From Vallitalea sp. (GTDB lineage: Bacteria > Bacillota > Clostridia > Lachnospirales > Vallitaleaceae), in NCBI GenBank assembly GCA_025210515.1, contig JAOARM010000045.1:1-64000 (forward strand): a stretch of 64,000 nt of DNA. Direction: 5' to 3'. The position numbers were made by a program, and so were the translations under genes. Every line of letters begins with the position of its first letter. Position 1 is the stretch's first letter. Shown here one piece after another: positions 17,136 to 27,794 of the stretch. Under the pieces are notes generated by a model. It worked only from the letters and a program-made list of their open reading frames with translations. It made no database searches and was not told the DNA's origin.

Positions 17136-19415
17136 TTATATAAGTTTCTCTTCAATAAATTTTTCAATAAGTCTTTGCGGTGTAAGAGGAGCAACGTTAA
17201 AACCTACACCAGTAGCATGTAATACAGCGTTTCTTATTGCAGGTGCAACGGGAATCGCTGGTGGTTCTCCTAATGCTTTATTTCCAAAAGGCCCAGATAT
17301 ATCATAAGTTTCTACAAACTTGACGTCCAAATCTGGTGTATCCATTATAGTTGGAAGCTTATAATCAAGTAAATTATTATTAAGAGGTTTACCTGTTTTC
17401 TCATTGAAGATAAGTTGTTCACTTAATCCATAGCCTAGGCTCATACTCATACCACCGTGTACTTGTGCTTCAGCAAGCTGTGGATTAAGAACTTTTCCGC
17501 AATCATGAACATTAATAACTTTATTTACTTTTATTTTTCCTATAGATATATCTACTTCAATATCTACAAAACATGCACCAAAAGAAAAAGTATTAGATTT
17601 ACATTGATTAGTTATATCCGCTGTTAGATGAACGGATTTTTTAGTATTATATAATGCATGAGTAGCAACTTCTTCTAATGAAGCTAATATTTCTTTAGAT
17701 TGCTTGTTAATTATAGACCCATCTTGTAAATCGATATTTCCTATAGGAAGTTTCAACATATAATTAGCATGAGATATTATTTTCTCTTTTAATTCAAGTG
17801 CTGCTTTTTTTGCCGCCATTCCTGATACATATGATTGACGAGATGCATAAGCACCTGAATCATATGGAGTTACATCCGTATCTTGAGTAGAAATAATATG
17901 TACGTCATTAATATCAATAGTAAGAATCTCTGATACGATTTGAGTAAATATAGTATCTGCTCCCTGCCCTATTTCCGTAGCTCCCATTTGTACCTGTACA
18001 GAACCATCTTGATTTAATACAATTCTACAAGAAGCTGTTTCTAATGCAATAGGATAAACACCCGTTGCATAGCTAAATATAGCCATACCTACTCCTTTAC
18101 GAATGTTTCCCTCTTGATTGTTATATAACCTAATTTTTTTATCCCACTCAATGAATTCTTTACCTTTATTAATACACTCTTGTAGCCCATAGCTATTACA
18201 TCTAATTTGATTGTCAACAAAATCTGGCTTCATCATATTAAGCTCTCTAATTTTTATAGGATCAATTTCTAATGATTTAGCTATGTTATCCATATGAGAC
18301 TCAAGTGCATAAGTTATTTGTGGTATACCATAAGCTCTCATAGCACCTGCTGTAGGCATATTAGTAAATACACTATACATATCACCTTTTGTTGCCTTTT
18401 CATCATTATATATTTGCTTAACAGCGTGACCAGCTTTAGAAACTATACTATGACCATGTGATGCGTAAGCTCCTTTATTAGCGTATAATACAGCTTTTCT
18501 AGCAACTAATCTTCCATTAGGTCTTATATGAGTTGTTATTTTTATTTTCATACTATGTCTAACTCGAGTATTAACAAAACATTCTTCACGAGTTAACTCA
18601 AGTTTGACACATCTTCCACCTATTATATGAGATAGATAAGCATTAAGTGGCTCATATAGAGCATCTTGTTTATTACCAAAGCCTCCACCAATATAAGGCT
18701 TAATAATTCTTACTTTTCCCCAATTAATTGAAAGTGCTTGCCCTACTATACGTCTTACAATATGAGGAATCTGTGTAGAACTTATTACAACCATTCTTCC
18801 TGCTTCCGAATAAGCATAAGAAATAGGCGTTTCTATATGACAATGCTTTACAACAGGTGTTATAAATTCATCTTCAAAAACAATAAGCCCTTCTTCTTTA
18901 ATAGCACTTTCATAATCTCCTACTTCGTAACTTGAATGATTGAGTATATTTTCTCCATACTTCTCATGTATAGGCATTGAATCTTTACTTAATGCCTTAT
19001 CTATTGACATAATTGGTTCATATTCTTCATATTCTACTTTGATTAAATTAAGTGCTCTTGAAGCTATTACAGAATCTTTTGCTATTACGGCAGCAATATC
19101 ATCACCATAATATCGAACTCTTTCATTAAGTAACTTTCTATCCGAAATATCTCTATGACTTTCATCAATTGACCAAGGATGACCTGCTGTAGGAAAAGGA
19201 ATATCAGGAACATCAAAGCATGTAATTATTTTGATAACTCCTGCAAGCTTAATTGCTTCTGATATATCTATTTTCTTAACGACTCCATTAGCAATTGTAC
19301 TATGTAAGACTTTTGCAATATAAGCATTATCTAATTGAAAATCATCTGTATAACGAGCACGCCCCGTTACTTTATCAAACGCATCTACTCTCTTAACACT
19401 TTTTCCGACACTCAC
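17136..19415 (-). CDS. xdhA: Xanthine dehydrogenase-type molybdopterin-binding subunit
   Basis: The 759-residue large subunit starts with GKSVKRVDAFDKVTGRARYTDD, typical of the aldehyde oxidase/xanthine dehydrogenase family, and contains PYIGGGFGNKQD, the molybdopterin-contacting TNMPTAGAMRAYG, VQMGATEIGQGADT and the catalytic-region GPFGNKALGEPP (glutamate). It oxidises purines at the molybdenum site. With a yqeB/yqeC/mocA maturation arm nearby, a selenium-dependent molybdenum site is likely (inference from those families). The gene is preceded by ygeW, 48 bases away. It is distinct from the fused enzyme at 27795, so the cluster has two molybdenum hydroxylases, perhaps for different purines. 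Confidence 0.92.
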   Translation of the reverse strand: MSVGKSVKRVDAFDKVTGRARYTDDFQLDNAYIAKVLHSTIANGVVKKIDISEAIKLAGVIKIITCFDVPDIPFPTAGHPWSIDESHRDISDRKLLNERVRYYGDDIAAVIAKDSVIASRALNLIKVEYEEYEPIMSIDKALSKDSMPIHEKYGENILNHSSYEVGDYESAIKEEGLIVFEDEFITPVVKHCHIETPISYAYSEAGRMVVISSTQIPHIVRRIVGQALSINWGKVRIIKPYIGGGFGNKQDALYEPLNAYLSHIIGGRCVKLELTREECFVNTRVRHSMKIKITTHIRPNGRLVARKAVLYANKGAYASHGHSIVSKAGHAVKQIYNDEKATKGDMYSVFTNMPTAGAMRAYGIPQITYALESHMDNIAKSLEIDPIKIRELNMMKPDFVDNQIRCNSYGLQECINKGKEFIEWDKKIRLYNNQEGNIRKGVGMAIFSYATGVYPIALETASCRIVLNQDGSVQVQMGATEIGQGADTIFTQIVSEILTIDINDVHIISTQDTDVTPYDSGAYASRQSYVSGMAAKKAALELKEKIISHANYMLKLPIGNIDLQDGSIINKQSKEILASLEEVATHALYNTKKSVHLTADITNQCKSNTFSFGACFVDIEVDISIGKIKVNKVINVHDCGKVLNPQLAEAQVHGGMSMSLGYGLSEQLIFNEKTGKPLNNNLLDYKLPTIMDTPDLDVKFVETYDISGPFGNKALGEPPAIPVAPAIRNAVLHATGVGFNVAPLTPQRLIEKFIEEKLI

Positions 19416-19463
19416 TATATCACTCCTTTTATTTTAGGATATATGATAAGGAACTAGGGGTCA

Positions 19464-20657
19464 TTAAAGAAATTTTCTATTAACATTACGTTTATCTAAT
19501 TTACTTAACAGTTCACTTGGATTTTTAATTTTACTTAGCAAAATCATAGATGCGATAATATATGGTTTGTAACTTGCTTGTTTATATAATGGTACGCGGT
19601 ACTTATTAAATACTTCTTCCTCAACTTCTCCATATTCACAACTAACTCCTGTGATATCGGCTGGTAAACAATGCATATATAGTGCTTCACTATTATTAGT
19701 TAACTTCATCATATCTTTTGTGCACTGCCAGTCTCTAAACTCCTTATTTTGATTAAGCAATTCTTGTTCAAGCTTATCTATTTTTTCAAAATCTCTATCT
19801 CCATACAATTTAGTACGTTTTTCCATAGCATTAAAAGGAGCCCAACTTTTTGGATATACAATATCAGCATCTCTAAAGGCATCTTTCATACTATTAGTTT
19901 TTCTATAAGAACCTCCAGATTTTGATGCATTACTTTTTGCTAATTCTTCTATATCTGACATAACCTCATATCCTTCTGGATGTGCTAAGACAACATCCAT
20001 TCCCATACGTGTCATAAGACCGATTATACCCTGAGGTACTGAAAGAGGCTTACCATATGAAGGAGAATATGCCCATGTCATTGCTATTTTTTTACCTTTT
20101 AAATTCTCAATGCCACCATAATGATTAATGAGATGTAACATATCTGACATAGTTTGGGTTGGATGATCTATATCACATTGAAGATTTACTATAGTAGGTT
20201 TTTGTTCCAGTATTCCATCGTCATTACCCTCTTTAACATATCTAGAAAAATCTCTCATATATTTATTTCCTTTTCCTATGTACATATCATCACGAATTCC
20301 AACGACGTCTGCCATAAATGAAATCATATTAGCTGTTTCACGTACAGTTTCTCCATGTGCAATCTGAGATTTGTTTTCTTCAAGATCTTGAACTTCTAAG
20401 CCTAGTAAATTACAAGCAGAAGCAAAGCTAAATCTAGTACGGGTAGAGTTATCTCGAAATAGAGAAATTCCAAGCCCACTATCAAATATTCTAGTAGACT
20501 TATTATTCTCTCTTAAATAACGAAGTGCATCAGCCACAGTAAAAACAGCTTGTAGCTCATCAAATGTTTTTTCCCAAGTTAATATAAAATCATTATTATA
20601 CATAGATTTGTAGTTTAGTTGATTAAGCTTATCAATGAACCCTTTTATATTATTCAT
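19464..20657 (-). CDS. ygeW: YgeW-type carbamoyltransferase
   Basis: The 397-residue protein belongs to the aspartate/ornithine carbamoyltransferase family, YgeW branch. The carbamoyl-phosphate motif STRTR occurs at residues 71-75 in DNSTRTRFSF, the family MHCLPADITG motif near residue 330. The YgeW branch differs from OTC and ATC by its length and N-terminal extension (FILTWEKTFDELQAVFTVADAL). In anaerobic purine degradation it is thought to work in reverse, releasing carbamoyl phosphate from a ureido intermediate for ATP formation. No carbamate kinase lies in the window. It is 84 bases after ygeY. Confidence 0.92.
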   Translation of the reverse strand: MNNIKGFIDKLNQLNYKSMYNNDFILTWEKTFDELQAVFTVADALRYLRENNKSTRIFDSGLGISLFRDNSTRTRFSFASACNLLGLEVQDLEENKSQIAHGETVRETANMISFMADVVGIRDDMYIGKGNKYMRDFSRYVKEGNDDGILEQKPTIVNLQCDIDHPTQTMSDMLHLINHYGGIENLKGKKIAMTWAYSPSYGKPLSVPQGIIGLMTRMGMDVVLAHPEGYEVMSDIEELAKSNASKSGGSYRKTNSMKDAFRDADIVYPKSWAPFNAMEKRTKLYGDRDFEKIDKLEQELLNQNKEFRDWQCTKDMMKLTNNSEALYMHCLPADITGVSCEYGEVEEEVFNKYRVPLYKQASYKPYIIASMILLSKIKNPSELLSKLDKRNVNRKFL

Positions 20658-20741
20658 CTTCTTTCTTCTCCTTATATAAACTTTTATATTTTGATAGACT
20701 AGCTCAAATCATAATTATTATTATATATTTAACTATCTCTA

Positions 20742-21950
20742 TTAATCATTTTCCTTGTTATTACAATATATAGTTGGTAACACTGAATATATTGATGCAC
20801 ATTTTACTAAATCAGCTTTCCAAGTCTTTTCATTAGGCGCATGTGCCTCTTCTTCTTTTCCTGGTCCTAATCCAATACAAGGAATACCATATCTTCCCAT
20901 TATAGATACCGCGTTTGTAGAAAATGTCCATTTATCAACTTTTGGTGTGCCATACATATGTGTATAAGCTTCAACCATTGCCTTAGCAGGAGCACTATCT
21001 TCTTCAAGTACCCATGTAGGAAAATAACAATCTGTTTCATAAGTTAATTTAGTCCAACTAGGCTTTGTATACTTATACATAGTAACTTCTGCATTATATC
21101 TATTCACTGATGGAAGATTTCTTATTTCATCTAATGCAATCTCATAAGTTTCACCATCAGTTAATCTTCTATCAATAGATATTGCACACATATCAGCAAC
21201 TGCACATCTTGAAGGTGAGTTAAAGAATATCTCAGAAACAGTAAGCGTTCCTTTTCCTAGAAAATTATCAATATGCAACTTATTATTAAGTTCTCTAACT
21301 TCTAGTAAAATATCTGCCATCTTGTATATTGCATTTTCTCCACGCTCTGGAGCTGAACCATGACAAGAAATTCCTTTAACTTCAACTCTTATTTCCATTC
21401 GACCTCTATGTCCACGATAAATATTGCCATTAGTAGGCTCAGTAATAACAACAAATTCTGGTTTAATATGATTTTCGTTAACTATATATTGCCAACATAG
21501 ACCGTCACAGTCTTCCTCTTGCACTGTTCCTGTAACTAACACTGTGTATTCATCACTAAGTAAATCTAAATCTTTCATGATTCTAGCACCGTACACACTT
21601 GAAACAATACCCCCTAATTGATCAGAAGCACCTCTTCCACCAATTTCCTCATCATTTTCATATCCTTTATAAGGATCAAAATCCCAATTACTCATTTCAC
21701 CAAGTCCAACGGTGTCTATATGAGCATCATAAGCAATAAGAGTTTTACCAGTTCCCATATATCCTAATACATTTCCCATTTTATCAATCTCTACTTTGTC
21801 AAATTCTAACTTATTCATTTCTTTTACAATACGTTCTATAACTTTTTCTTCACCACAACTTTCGCCTGGAATAGCTATTAAGTCTCTTAGAAATTGTGTC
21901 ATTTCTTGTTCATAACTCTTAGCTTTTTCTTTTACATCACTATAATTCAT
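20742..21950 (-). CDS. ygeY: YgeY-type M20 family metallohydrolase
   Basis: The 402-residue M20 peptidase/deacylase has the metal motif YDAHIDTVG (H and D ligands), the catalytic glutamate pair VQEEDCDG, and the dimerisation-domain region [15 protein letters not shown]. YgeY occurs with YgeW, YgeX and HydA in purine catabolic clusters, where it probably cleaves a ureido or amide bond. I place the start at ATG 21950 (MNYSDVKEK) because GAGGAGG lies 8 bases upstream; an earlier start at 21992 would add an unlikely 14-residue leader. It is the first gene of the minus-strand arm, so its promoter should lie within 21951-22140. Confidence 0.9.
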   Translation of the reverse strand: MNYSDVKEKAKSYEQEMTQFLRDLIAIPGESCGEEKVIERIVKEMNKLEFDKVEIDKMGNVLGYMGTGKTLIAYDAHIDTVGLGEMSNWDFDPYKGYENDEEIGGRGASDQLGGIVSSVYGARIMKDLDLLSDEYTVLVTGTVQEEDCDGLCWQYIVNENHIKPEFVVITEPTNGNIYRGHRGRMEIRVEVKGISCHGSAPERGENAIYKMADILLEVRELNNKLHIDNFLGKGTLTVSEIFFNSPSRCAVADMCAISIDRRLTDGETYEIALDEIRNLPSVNRYNAEVTMYKYTKPSWTKLTYETDCYFPTWVLEEDSAPAKAMVEAYTHMYGTPKVDKWTFSTNAVSIMGRYGIPCIGLGPGKEEEAHAPNEKTWKADLVKCASIYSVLPTIYCNNKEND

Positions 21951-22140
21951 TAAAATCCTCCTCATACTATATAAATTTTCATATTCACACATAGTATTTA
22001 TTTACAAAAAACAAAACATATATGGCAATACATTCCCGACTTATATGTATATGTAGTTGATACATTCTTATGTTATTTTAATATCCTTATTAATTTATTC
22101 TGTAATTTTAATGTGATTTATAACTGAAGAATAATTATGA

Positions 22141-22761
22141 TTAAATATAGTTATATATACTGTACTTAGATATTCCGAAATAATTAGCGACTTTATCTCC
22201 TGATTTCGTTATTAGAAATGCTCCTGCTTCGTTTAGAAATTGAATAGCTTTTATTTTATCTTCTTTTGTCATTAAGGCAACAGGCTTACCGATTATGTTA
22301 ACTGACTGTTCAATTAAATCATCCAATAGATTATTAACATTACTTGGAATTTTATTTACTTCATCTTTTTTATCTTCGTGATTAATTAAATTCTTGATGG
22401 AGTTTTCTGCTATTATTAATTGAGTTATATCGTAATTAATGCAAAAAATTGCAACTGGTTCTTCATTTTCGTCTCTTATGTAAATACTACTTGACTTCAT
22501 AATACGTCCGTCATGAGTCTTAGTTAAGTATCCTAATGAGTCTTGTAGATTATCTTTCTTATTAAGTGTTTCTAATACAATATGCGATGCTCCATCACCT
22601 ATCTTTCTGTTGGAAACATGACCGTTTTCTATAGCTAATATGGTGTTTTGAAGTTTATCTGTTTGCAAGTCATGTATTACCACTTCACAGTCCTTTCCAA
22701 AATGAGTAGCAATAGCTTTTGATAACCTTTTCAAAAAATCAAGATCTATATTAGCATCCAT
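22141..22761 (-). CDS. YheO/DauR-type PAS-HTH transcriptional regulator
   Basis: The 206-residue protein has an N-terminal YheO-like PAS domain (ATHFGKDCEVVIHDL, then GRIMKSSSIYIRDENEEPVAIFCINYDIT, residues about 15-120) and a C-terminal helix-turn-helix (FLITKSGDKVANYFGISKYSIYNYI). This family regulates amino-acid or nucleotide catabolic genes in response to small molecules. It sits between ygeY (same strand, 190 bases downstream) and ssnA (divergent, 356 bases away), so it most likely controls both purine arms. A purine or ureido metabolite is a plausible ligand (inference). Confidence 0.85.
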   Translation of the reverse strand: MDANIDLDFLKRLSKAIATHFGKDCEVVIHDLQTDKLQNTILAIENGHVSNRKIGDGASHIVLETLNKKDNLQDSLGYLTKTHDGRIMKSSSIYIRDENEEPVAIFCINYDITQLIIAENSIKNLINHEDKKDEVNKIPSNVNNLLDDLIEQSVNIIGKPVALMTKEDKIKAIQFLNEAGAFLITKSGDKVANYFGISKYSIYNYI

Positions 22762-23117
22762 TTAATCAGTCCTTTATTAACTTTTTAGATAATTAATCCA
22801 CCTAGTACACTATAATTTTATTATTATTGCATATTAACTTGTAAGCATTACATTATAGATTAAAGTATATCATTTAATTTTTAACAATTCAATATTTTTT
22901 CAAAAATATTTTTAATTTACAAAAACTTTTTTTATTTTCTTTGACTTTTCATATTTTTAGTGGTAGTCTGATAATAGTATGTTGCGTTTACAAATAGTTT
23001 ATATATTATAACATTACAAAATTTGATATTTCTAGCTCATTTCTGACCAAATATTATTCACTAAATTTTATTCTAACCTTCATTTATAAAATCATATTTT
23101 TTCAAAGGAGTGTTTAT
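22762..23117. promoter_or_regulatory. Divergent promoter region between the YheO-type regulator and ssnA
   Basis: This 356-base, very AT-rich gap must hold promoters for the regulator (minus) and for the ssnA-ygfK-xdh arm (plus). TTGACT at 22941 and the AT-rich TATATTATAAC around 23003-23011 are candidate promoter pieces, but spacings are not ideal, so I do not fix a promoter. No gene or RNA is seen. AAAGGAGTG just before 23118 is the ssnA ribosome binding site. Confidence 0.5.
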
Positions 23118-24449
23118 ATGTTATTAATAGGAAATGGAACAGTAATAACTCATGATAAGAATAATCCATTTATTGAAAATGGTTGTATATGTGTAAAAGA
23201 TAACCTTATTCATGACATAGGAACTACAGAGATTATGAGAAAAAGATATCAAAAAGCTAAGTATATTAATGCAAAACGTGGACTTATTATGCCTGGATTA
23301 ATTAATCCACATCACCATATTTATAGTACTTTTGCAAGAGGATTATCAATTAAAAACTACTCCCCTACTAATTTCCTAGAGATTCTAAAAGGAATGTGGT
23401 GGAAACTTGATAATTTATTAACTCTTGAAGATGTTAAATATAGTGCTTATATAACCTATATTGACTGTATAAAAAACGGAGTTACCACCGTATTTGATCA
23501 TCATGCAAGCTACAGTGCTATAAGAGGAAGTCTATCACAGATTTCTAGTGTGGCTGATGAGTTAGGAATAAGAACTTGTCTATGTTATGAAGTATCTGAT
23601 AGACATGGTGAAAATAAAATGTTAGAAGCAGTTAATGAAAATATAGAATACATAGATTATGTTAAACAACGAGATAATGATATGCAAAAAGCAATGATGG
23701 GTCTACACGCTTCTTTTACTTTATCTAATAAAACTCTATACTACATAAATGAGAACTTACCTACAGATACAGGTTATCATGTACATGTGGCAGAAGGTAT
23801 ATCAGATTTATATGATAGTCGAGAAAAGTATAATAAAACAGTTGTTAAGCGTCTATTAGATATGAACATTCTAGGTTCTAAAACATTAGCAATACATTGT
23901 GTTCACATTAACACTAATGAAATGGATATTATAAAAGAAACAGATACTATGGTTGTACATAATCCTCAGTCAAATATGGGAAATGCTGTTGGTTGTACGA
24001 AAGCTCTAGAAATGACTAAGCGTGATATAACTATAGGTCTTGGAACGGACGGTTATACTAGTGATATGTTAGAGTCAATGAAAGTAGCTAACATATTACA
24101 TAAACATCAAAATTATAATCCATCTGTTGCATGGGCTGAAGTTCCTCAGATGCTATTTAATAATAATTCTACAATAGCTAATCGTTTCTATAATAAACCT
24201 ATTGGCGTATTACAAAAAGGAGCATATGCAGATATCATTATTGCAGATTATAAGTCATATACTCCACTGAACAAAGACAATTATAATAGCCACATTCTAT
24301 TTGGAATAAAAGGCTGTAATATAAAAACAACTATAATTAATGGGAAAATAGTTATGCAAGATAATGAATTAATTGGAATTGATGAACGAAAAATTATAGC
24401 AGAATCATACAAGTTATCTTCAAAATTATGGGATAAGATTAATAATTAA
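23118..24449 (+). CDS. ssnA: SsnA-type aminohydrolase
   Basis: The 443-residue amidohydrolase matches the SsnA family in length and motifs: PGLINPHHHIYSTFARGL (the HxH equivalent), TTVFDHHAS, YHVHVAEG, AIHCVHINTNEMD, HNPQSNMGNAVG and the catalytic-type GLGTDGYTSDM. SsnA is found next to ygfK and xdhD in E. coli and is part of the anaerobic uric-acid-degrading gene set, probably hydrolysing an imidazole or pyrimidine ring intermediate. Here it heads the plus-strand arm and is followed by ygfK after 31 bases. AAAGGAG precedes the ATG. Confidence 0.92.
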   Translation: MLLIGNGTVITHDKNNPFIENGCICVKDNLIHDIGTTEIMRKRYQKAKYINAKRGLIMPGLINPHHHIYSTFARGLSIKNYSPTNFLEILKGMWWKLDNLLTLEDVKYSAYITYIDCIKNGVTTVFDHHASYSAIRGSLSQISSVADELGIRTCLCYEVSDRHGENKMLEAVNENIEYIDYVKQRDNDMQKAMMGLHASFTLSNKTLYYINENLPTDTGYHVHVAEGISDLYDSREKYNKTVVKRLLDMNILGSKTLAIHCVHINTNEMDIIKETDTMVVHNPQSNMGNAVGCTKALEMTKRDITIGLGTDGYTSDMLESMKVANILHKHQNYNPSVAWAEVPQMLFNNNSTIANRFYNKPIGVLQKGAYADIIIADYKSYTPLNKDNYNSHILFGIKGCNIKTTIINGKIVMQDNELIGIDERKIIAESYKLSSKLWDKINN

Positions 24450-24480
24450 TAACTTAACTATAACAAGGAGTGGATAATCA

Positions 24481-27400
24481 ATGAGTGATAGAATGACCCC
24501 TATTTCTTTTGCACATTTAATTGAATGGATATTAGAGGAAAAAGAAAATCACAATACTATATTTGGTGTAAGAAATCATTATAAAATGAGAGATACAAGT
24601 ACATATAAAATATTCAACGAAACACTTGAACTACCTTTTGGTCCTGCTGCTGGACCACATACCCAACTAACACAAAATATTATATGTGCATATATTGCAG
24701 GATGTAGATTTTTTGAGTTAAAAACAGTGCAAACATTAGACGGTGAAGATTTACATGTTTCTAAGCCTTGTATTAATGCTGTAGATGAAGGCTACAATGT
24801 AGAATGGTCTACGGAGCTTACTGTAACACAGGCATATGAAGAATATGTAAAAGCTTATATATTATTAAAACTATTATCAAAAGAATATACCCTGGGAGAT
24901 TCTAACGGTTTTATATTCAATATGAGCGTAGGTTATGATTATGAAGGTATTTGCTCTGATAAGATTAATACTTTTATTGAAAATCTAAAAAATGCATCTA
25001 ACACGCATATATGGAAAAAGTGTATATCATACACTATTAATAATATTAATAAATTTAATAATGTTGATGAAACTTATGTAAGAGAAATTTCTCCATCTAT
25101 ATGTAATTCTATTACTTTATCAACACTTCATGGATGTCCATCAAAAGAAATAGAACGAATTGCTAGTTACTTATTACAAGAAAAGAATCTTAATACTTAT
25201 ATAAAATGTAATCCTACTATGCTTGGATATGAATATACACGTACTACCTTAGATAAAATGGGCTATGATTATATAGATTTTAATGATTATCATTTTACAC
25301 ATGATTTACAATTTGAAGATGCTATACCAATGTTACAACGATTACAAAATATAGCTAATATGAGGAACTTAGAATTTGGTGTAAAGCTTACTAATACATT
25401 TCCAGTTAAGATTACAGATAATAGACTACCGGGAGATGAAATGTATATGTCTGGTGTTGCATTATTTCCACTTTCTATTTCACTTGCCTATAAACTTGCG
25501 AAAGCATTTAATGGAAATATTAAAATATCTTATTCTGGTGGAGCAGATATATATAATATTACAGAAATAATTGACACTGGCATATGGCCTGTAACATTAG
25601 CAACTACTTTATTAAAGCCTGGTGGATACGAAAGATGTATACAAATAGCTAATAAGTTAAATGCATCTAACGTTAAATCAGAGAATATTATTGATGTACA
25701 TAAACTAAAGCAATTAAGAGATAAGATGCTACAGGATTGTTATTATATTAAACCAATTAAACCTAATGAAAATTATAAAATTAAAAGTAGCGTTCCGTTA
25801 ATAGATTGCTTTATAGCACCATGTGAAAAAGGCTGTCCTATTAATCAAGACATCCCTGCATATATCCATCTATTAGGTGAAGGAAAACATCTTGAAGCAT
25901 TAAAGATAATAATAGATAAAAATCCCCTTCCCTATATAACAGGAACAATATGCAATCATAATTGTATGACAAAATGTACACGTAATTTCTATGAACAATC
26001 TATTTCAATTCGTGAAGCAAAACTATATGCAGCAAAATCTGCTTATAAACAACTACTTAGTGAAATTAAACCACAAATAAAATCATCAAATGCAAAAGTT
26101 GCAATAATAGGTGGTGGCCCTGCTGGTTTATCAGCTGGTTATTTTCTTAGTAGAAGCGGTATAGATGTAACAATATATGAAAAGAGAAATTCTCTTGGAG
26201 GAATTGTTAAACATGTGGTTCCAGAATTTAGAATTTCAAGTGAATCTGTTAATAGAGATATAGATTTAATTACTAAAATGGGAGTGAAATTTGTACTAGG
26301 TAGCGAACAATGTTCAATTGATACTCTAAAATCACAGGGTTATAAGTATATTCTATTTGCTATAGGAGCATGGAAGCCAAATAACCTTAGTATAACTGGT
26401 GCTACCCCAATAAATGTACTTGATTTTCTTGAAAGACTTAGAAATAATGATACTTCATTACAACTTGGAGAAAATGTTGTTGTTATTGGTGGAGGTAATA
26501 CTGCTATGGATGCTGCCAGAGCTGCCAAAAGAGTATCTGGGGTCAATAATGTATCTATAGTTTATAGAAGAACGAAAAAATATATGCCTGCTGATGAAGA
26601 AGAGCTTCTACTAGCACTTGAAGAAGGCGTACATTTAAGAGAGCTACTCTCTCCAGTTGAAGTTATAGGAAATATGCTAGCATGTTGTAAAATGAAGTTG
26701 GGACAGCCAGATGATACTGGTAGAAGACGTCCTATTAAAACTAATGAAATAGAATATATACCTGCTAATACTATAATATCTTCAATAGGTGAAAAATTTG
26801 ATACGAAATTATTCGTAGATAATGGAATTTCGGTAGATAATAAAGGTTATGTTATGGCTGATTGGGAAACTTGTGAAACTAATAAGGAAAATGTTTATGT
26901 TGCAGGTGATGCTCTAAGAGGCCCTAGTACAATTGTTGAATGTATTGCAGATGCTACTAAATTTTCTTTATCTGTAATAAGTAAAGAAAAAATAAAAGAA
27001 TCTGGATTTCAAAGCATTTCATATAGGAAAGATTTTAATAGAGCACTTGCAAAAAAAGGCACTCTTGTTAAATATAATACTCCATTAACAGAAGGTAAAA
27101 GATGTTTGGAATGTTCAACTATATGTGAGTCTTGTGTAGATGTATGTCCAAACCGTGCCAATATAGCAATAAATATTGATGGTAAATTAATGCGTCAGAT
27201 TGTTCATATAGATAGTATGTGTAATGAGTGTGGAAATTGTGAAGCGTTCTGTCCTTATACAAGTGCTCCTTATAAGCATAAATTTACTTTGTTTAGTACT
27301 ATTGAAGATTTTAATAATAGTAGTAATGAAGGATTTGTTATGTATGATATAGGTGATACTAGGTGTCAAGTAAGGTTAGATTGTGAAGTGTTAGATGTTA

Positions 27401-27489
27401 AGCTTATGGATGATAATTGTGTATTGCCAAGAGATATTGAAAATATTATATGGGTGATATATAGAAGATATGGTTACCTAATTAAATAA
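24481..27489 (+). CDS. ygfK: YgfK-type FAD/iron-sulfur oxidoreductase
   Basis: The 1002-residue protein has the YgfK layout. Residues 1-430 are a dihydroorotate-dehydrogenase-like barrel (TFGPAAGPHTQL-type loop). Residues about 440-530 form the glutamate-synthase-type Fe-S domain (CEKGCPINQDIPAYIHLL, ICNHNCMTKC). An FAD/NAD(P)H domain follows, with VAIIGGGPAGLSAGYFLSR and VVVIGGGNTAMDAARAAKR. The C-terminus has two [4Fe-4S]-type motifs (CLECSTICESCVDVCP and CNECGNCEAFCP). Once called a selenate reductase subunit, it is now tied to anaerobic purine ring reduction. No fusion or truncation is seen. Confidence 0.93.
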   Translation: MSDRMTPISFAHLIEWILEEKENHNTIFGVRNHYKMRDTSTYKIFNETLELPFGPAAGPHTQLTQNIICAYIAGCRFFELKTVQTLDGEDLHVSKPCINAVDEGYNVEWSTELTVTQAYEEYVKAYILLKLLSKEYTLGDSNGFIFNMSVGYDYEGICSDKINTFIENLKNASNTHIWKKCISYTINNINKFNNVDETYVREISPSICNSITLSTLHGCPSKEIERIASYLLQEKNLNTYIKCNPTMLGYEYTRTTLDKMGYDYIDFNDYHFTHDLQFEDAIPMLQRLQNIANMRNLEFGVKLTNTFPVKITDNRLPGDEMYMSGVALFPLSISLAYKLAKAFNGNIKISYSGGADIYNITEIIDTGIWPVTLATTLLKPGGYERCIQIANKLNASNVKSENIIDVHKLKQLRDKMLQDCYYIKPIKPNENYKIKSSVPLIDCFIAPCEKGCPINQDIPAYIHLLGEGKHLEALKIIIDKNPLPYITGTICNHNCMTKCTRNFYEQSISIREAKLYAAKSAYKQLLSEIKPQIKSSNAKVAIIGGGPAGLSAGYFLSRSGIDVTIYEKRNSLGGIVKHVVPEFRISSESVNRDIDLITKMGVKFVLGSEQCSIDTLKSQGYKYILFAIGAWKPNNLSITGATPINVLDFLERLRNNDTSLQLGENVVVIGGGNTAMDAARAAKRVSGVNNVSIVYRRTKKYMPADEEELLLALEEGVHLRELLSPVEVIGNMLACCKMKLGQPDDTGRRRPIKTNEIEYIPANTIISSIGEKFDTKLFVDNGISVDNKGYVMADWETCETNKENVYVAGDALRGPSTIVECIADATKFSLSVISKEKIKESGFQSISYRKDFNRALAKKGTLVKYNTPLTEGKRCLECSTICESCVDVCPNRANIAINIDGKLMRQIVHIDSMCNECGNCEAFCPYTSAPYKHKFTLFSTIEDFNNSSNEGFVMYDIGDTRCQVRLDCEVLDVKLMDDNCVLPRDIENIIWVIYRRYGYLIK

Positions 27490-27532
27490 CTTAGAATAAA
27501 AAGAAAAATAAATTCAAATTTCCGCTCCGAAC

Positions 27533-27625
27533 AATATAGGGTAATATTCCGTCAGCTGGTTAATCGTCCTGATTAAGACAGCTGACCTCGCCGTCCGTGG
27601 CTCGTGCTCCATATTACCCTATATT
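27533..27625 (-). repeat. Structured repeat element, copy 3
   Basis: A 15-bp perfect outer stem (27533-27547 with 27611-27625) encloses the hairpin 27551-27586 and the core 27587-27610, on the minus strand GCC-ACGGAC-GGC. Compared with copy 1, both strands of the outer stem changed together (ATGTATAGGG/CCCTATACAT against AATATAGGG/CCCTATATT), so pairing is kept. It lies between ygfK and the fused hydroxylase gene, with its core opposite to their transcription. Confidence 0.85.
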
Positions 27626-27794
27626 ATTCTACGCTAGGCTTGTGGAAGTTTTTAGTATTTGTAATTTTACTTATGTATTTATGAGAATTCTTGTAAGATG
27701 TAAAGTCAAAAAACTTTATGAAATAATGCTTCTAATTTAAGATATTTGGATATAGATAGTTAATATTTTTATTTTATTATTGGGGTGATTACTT

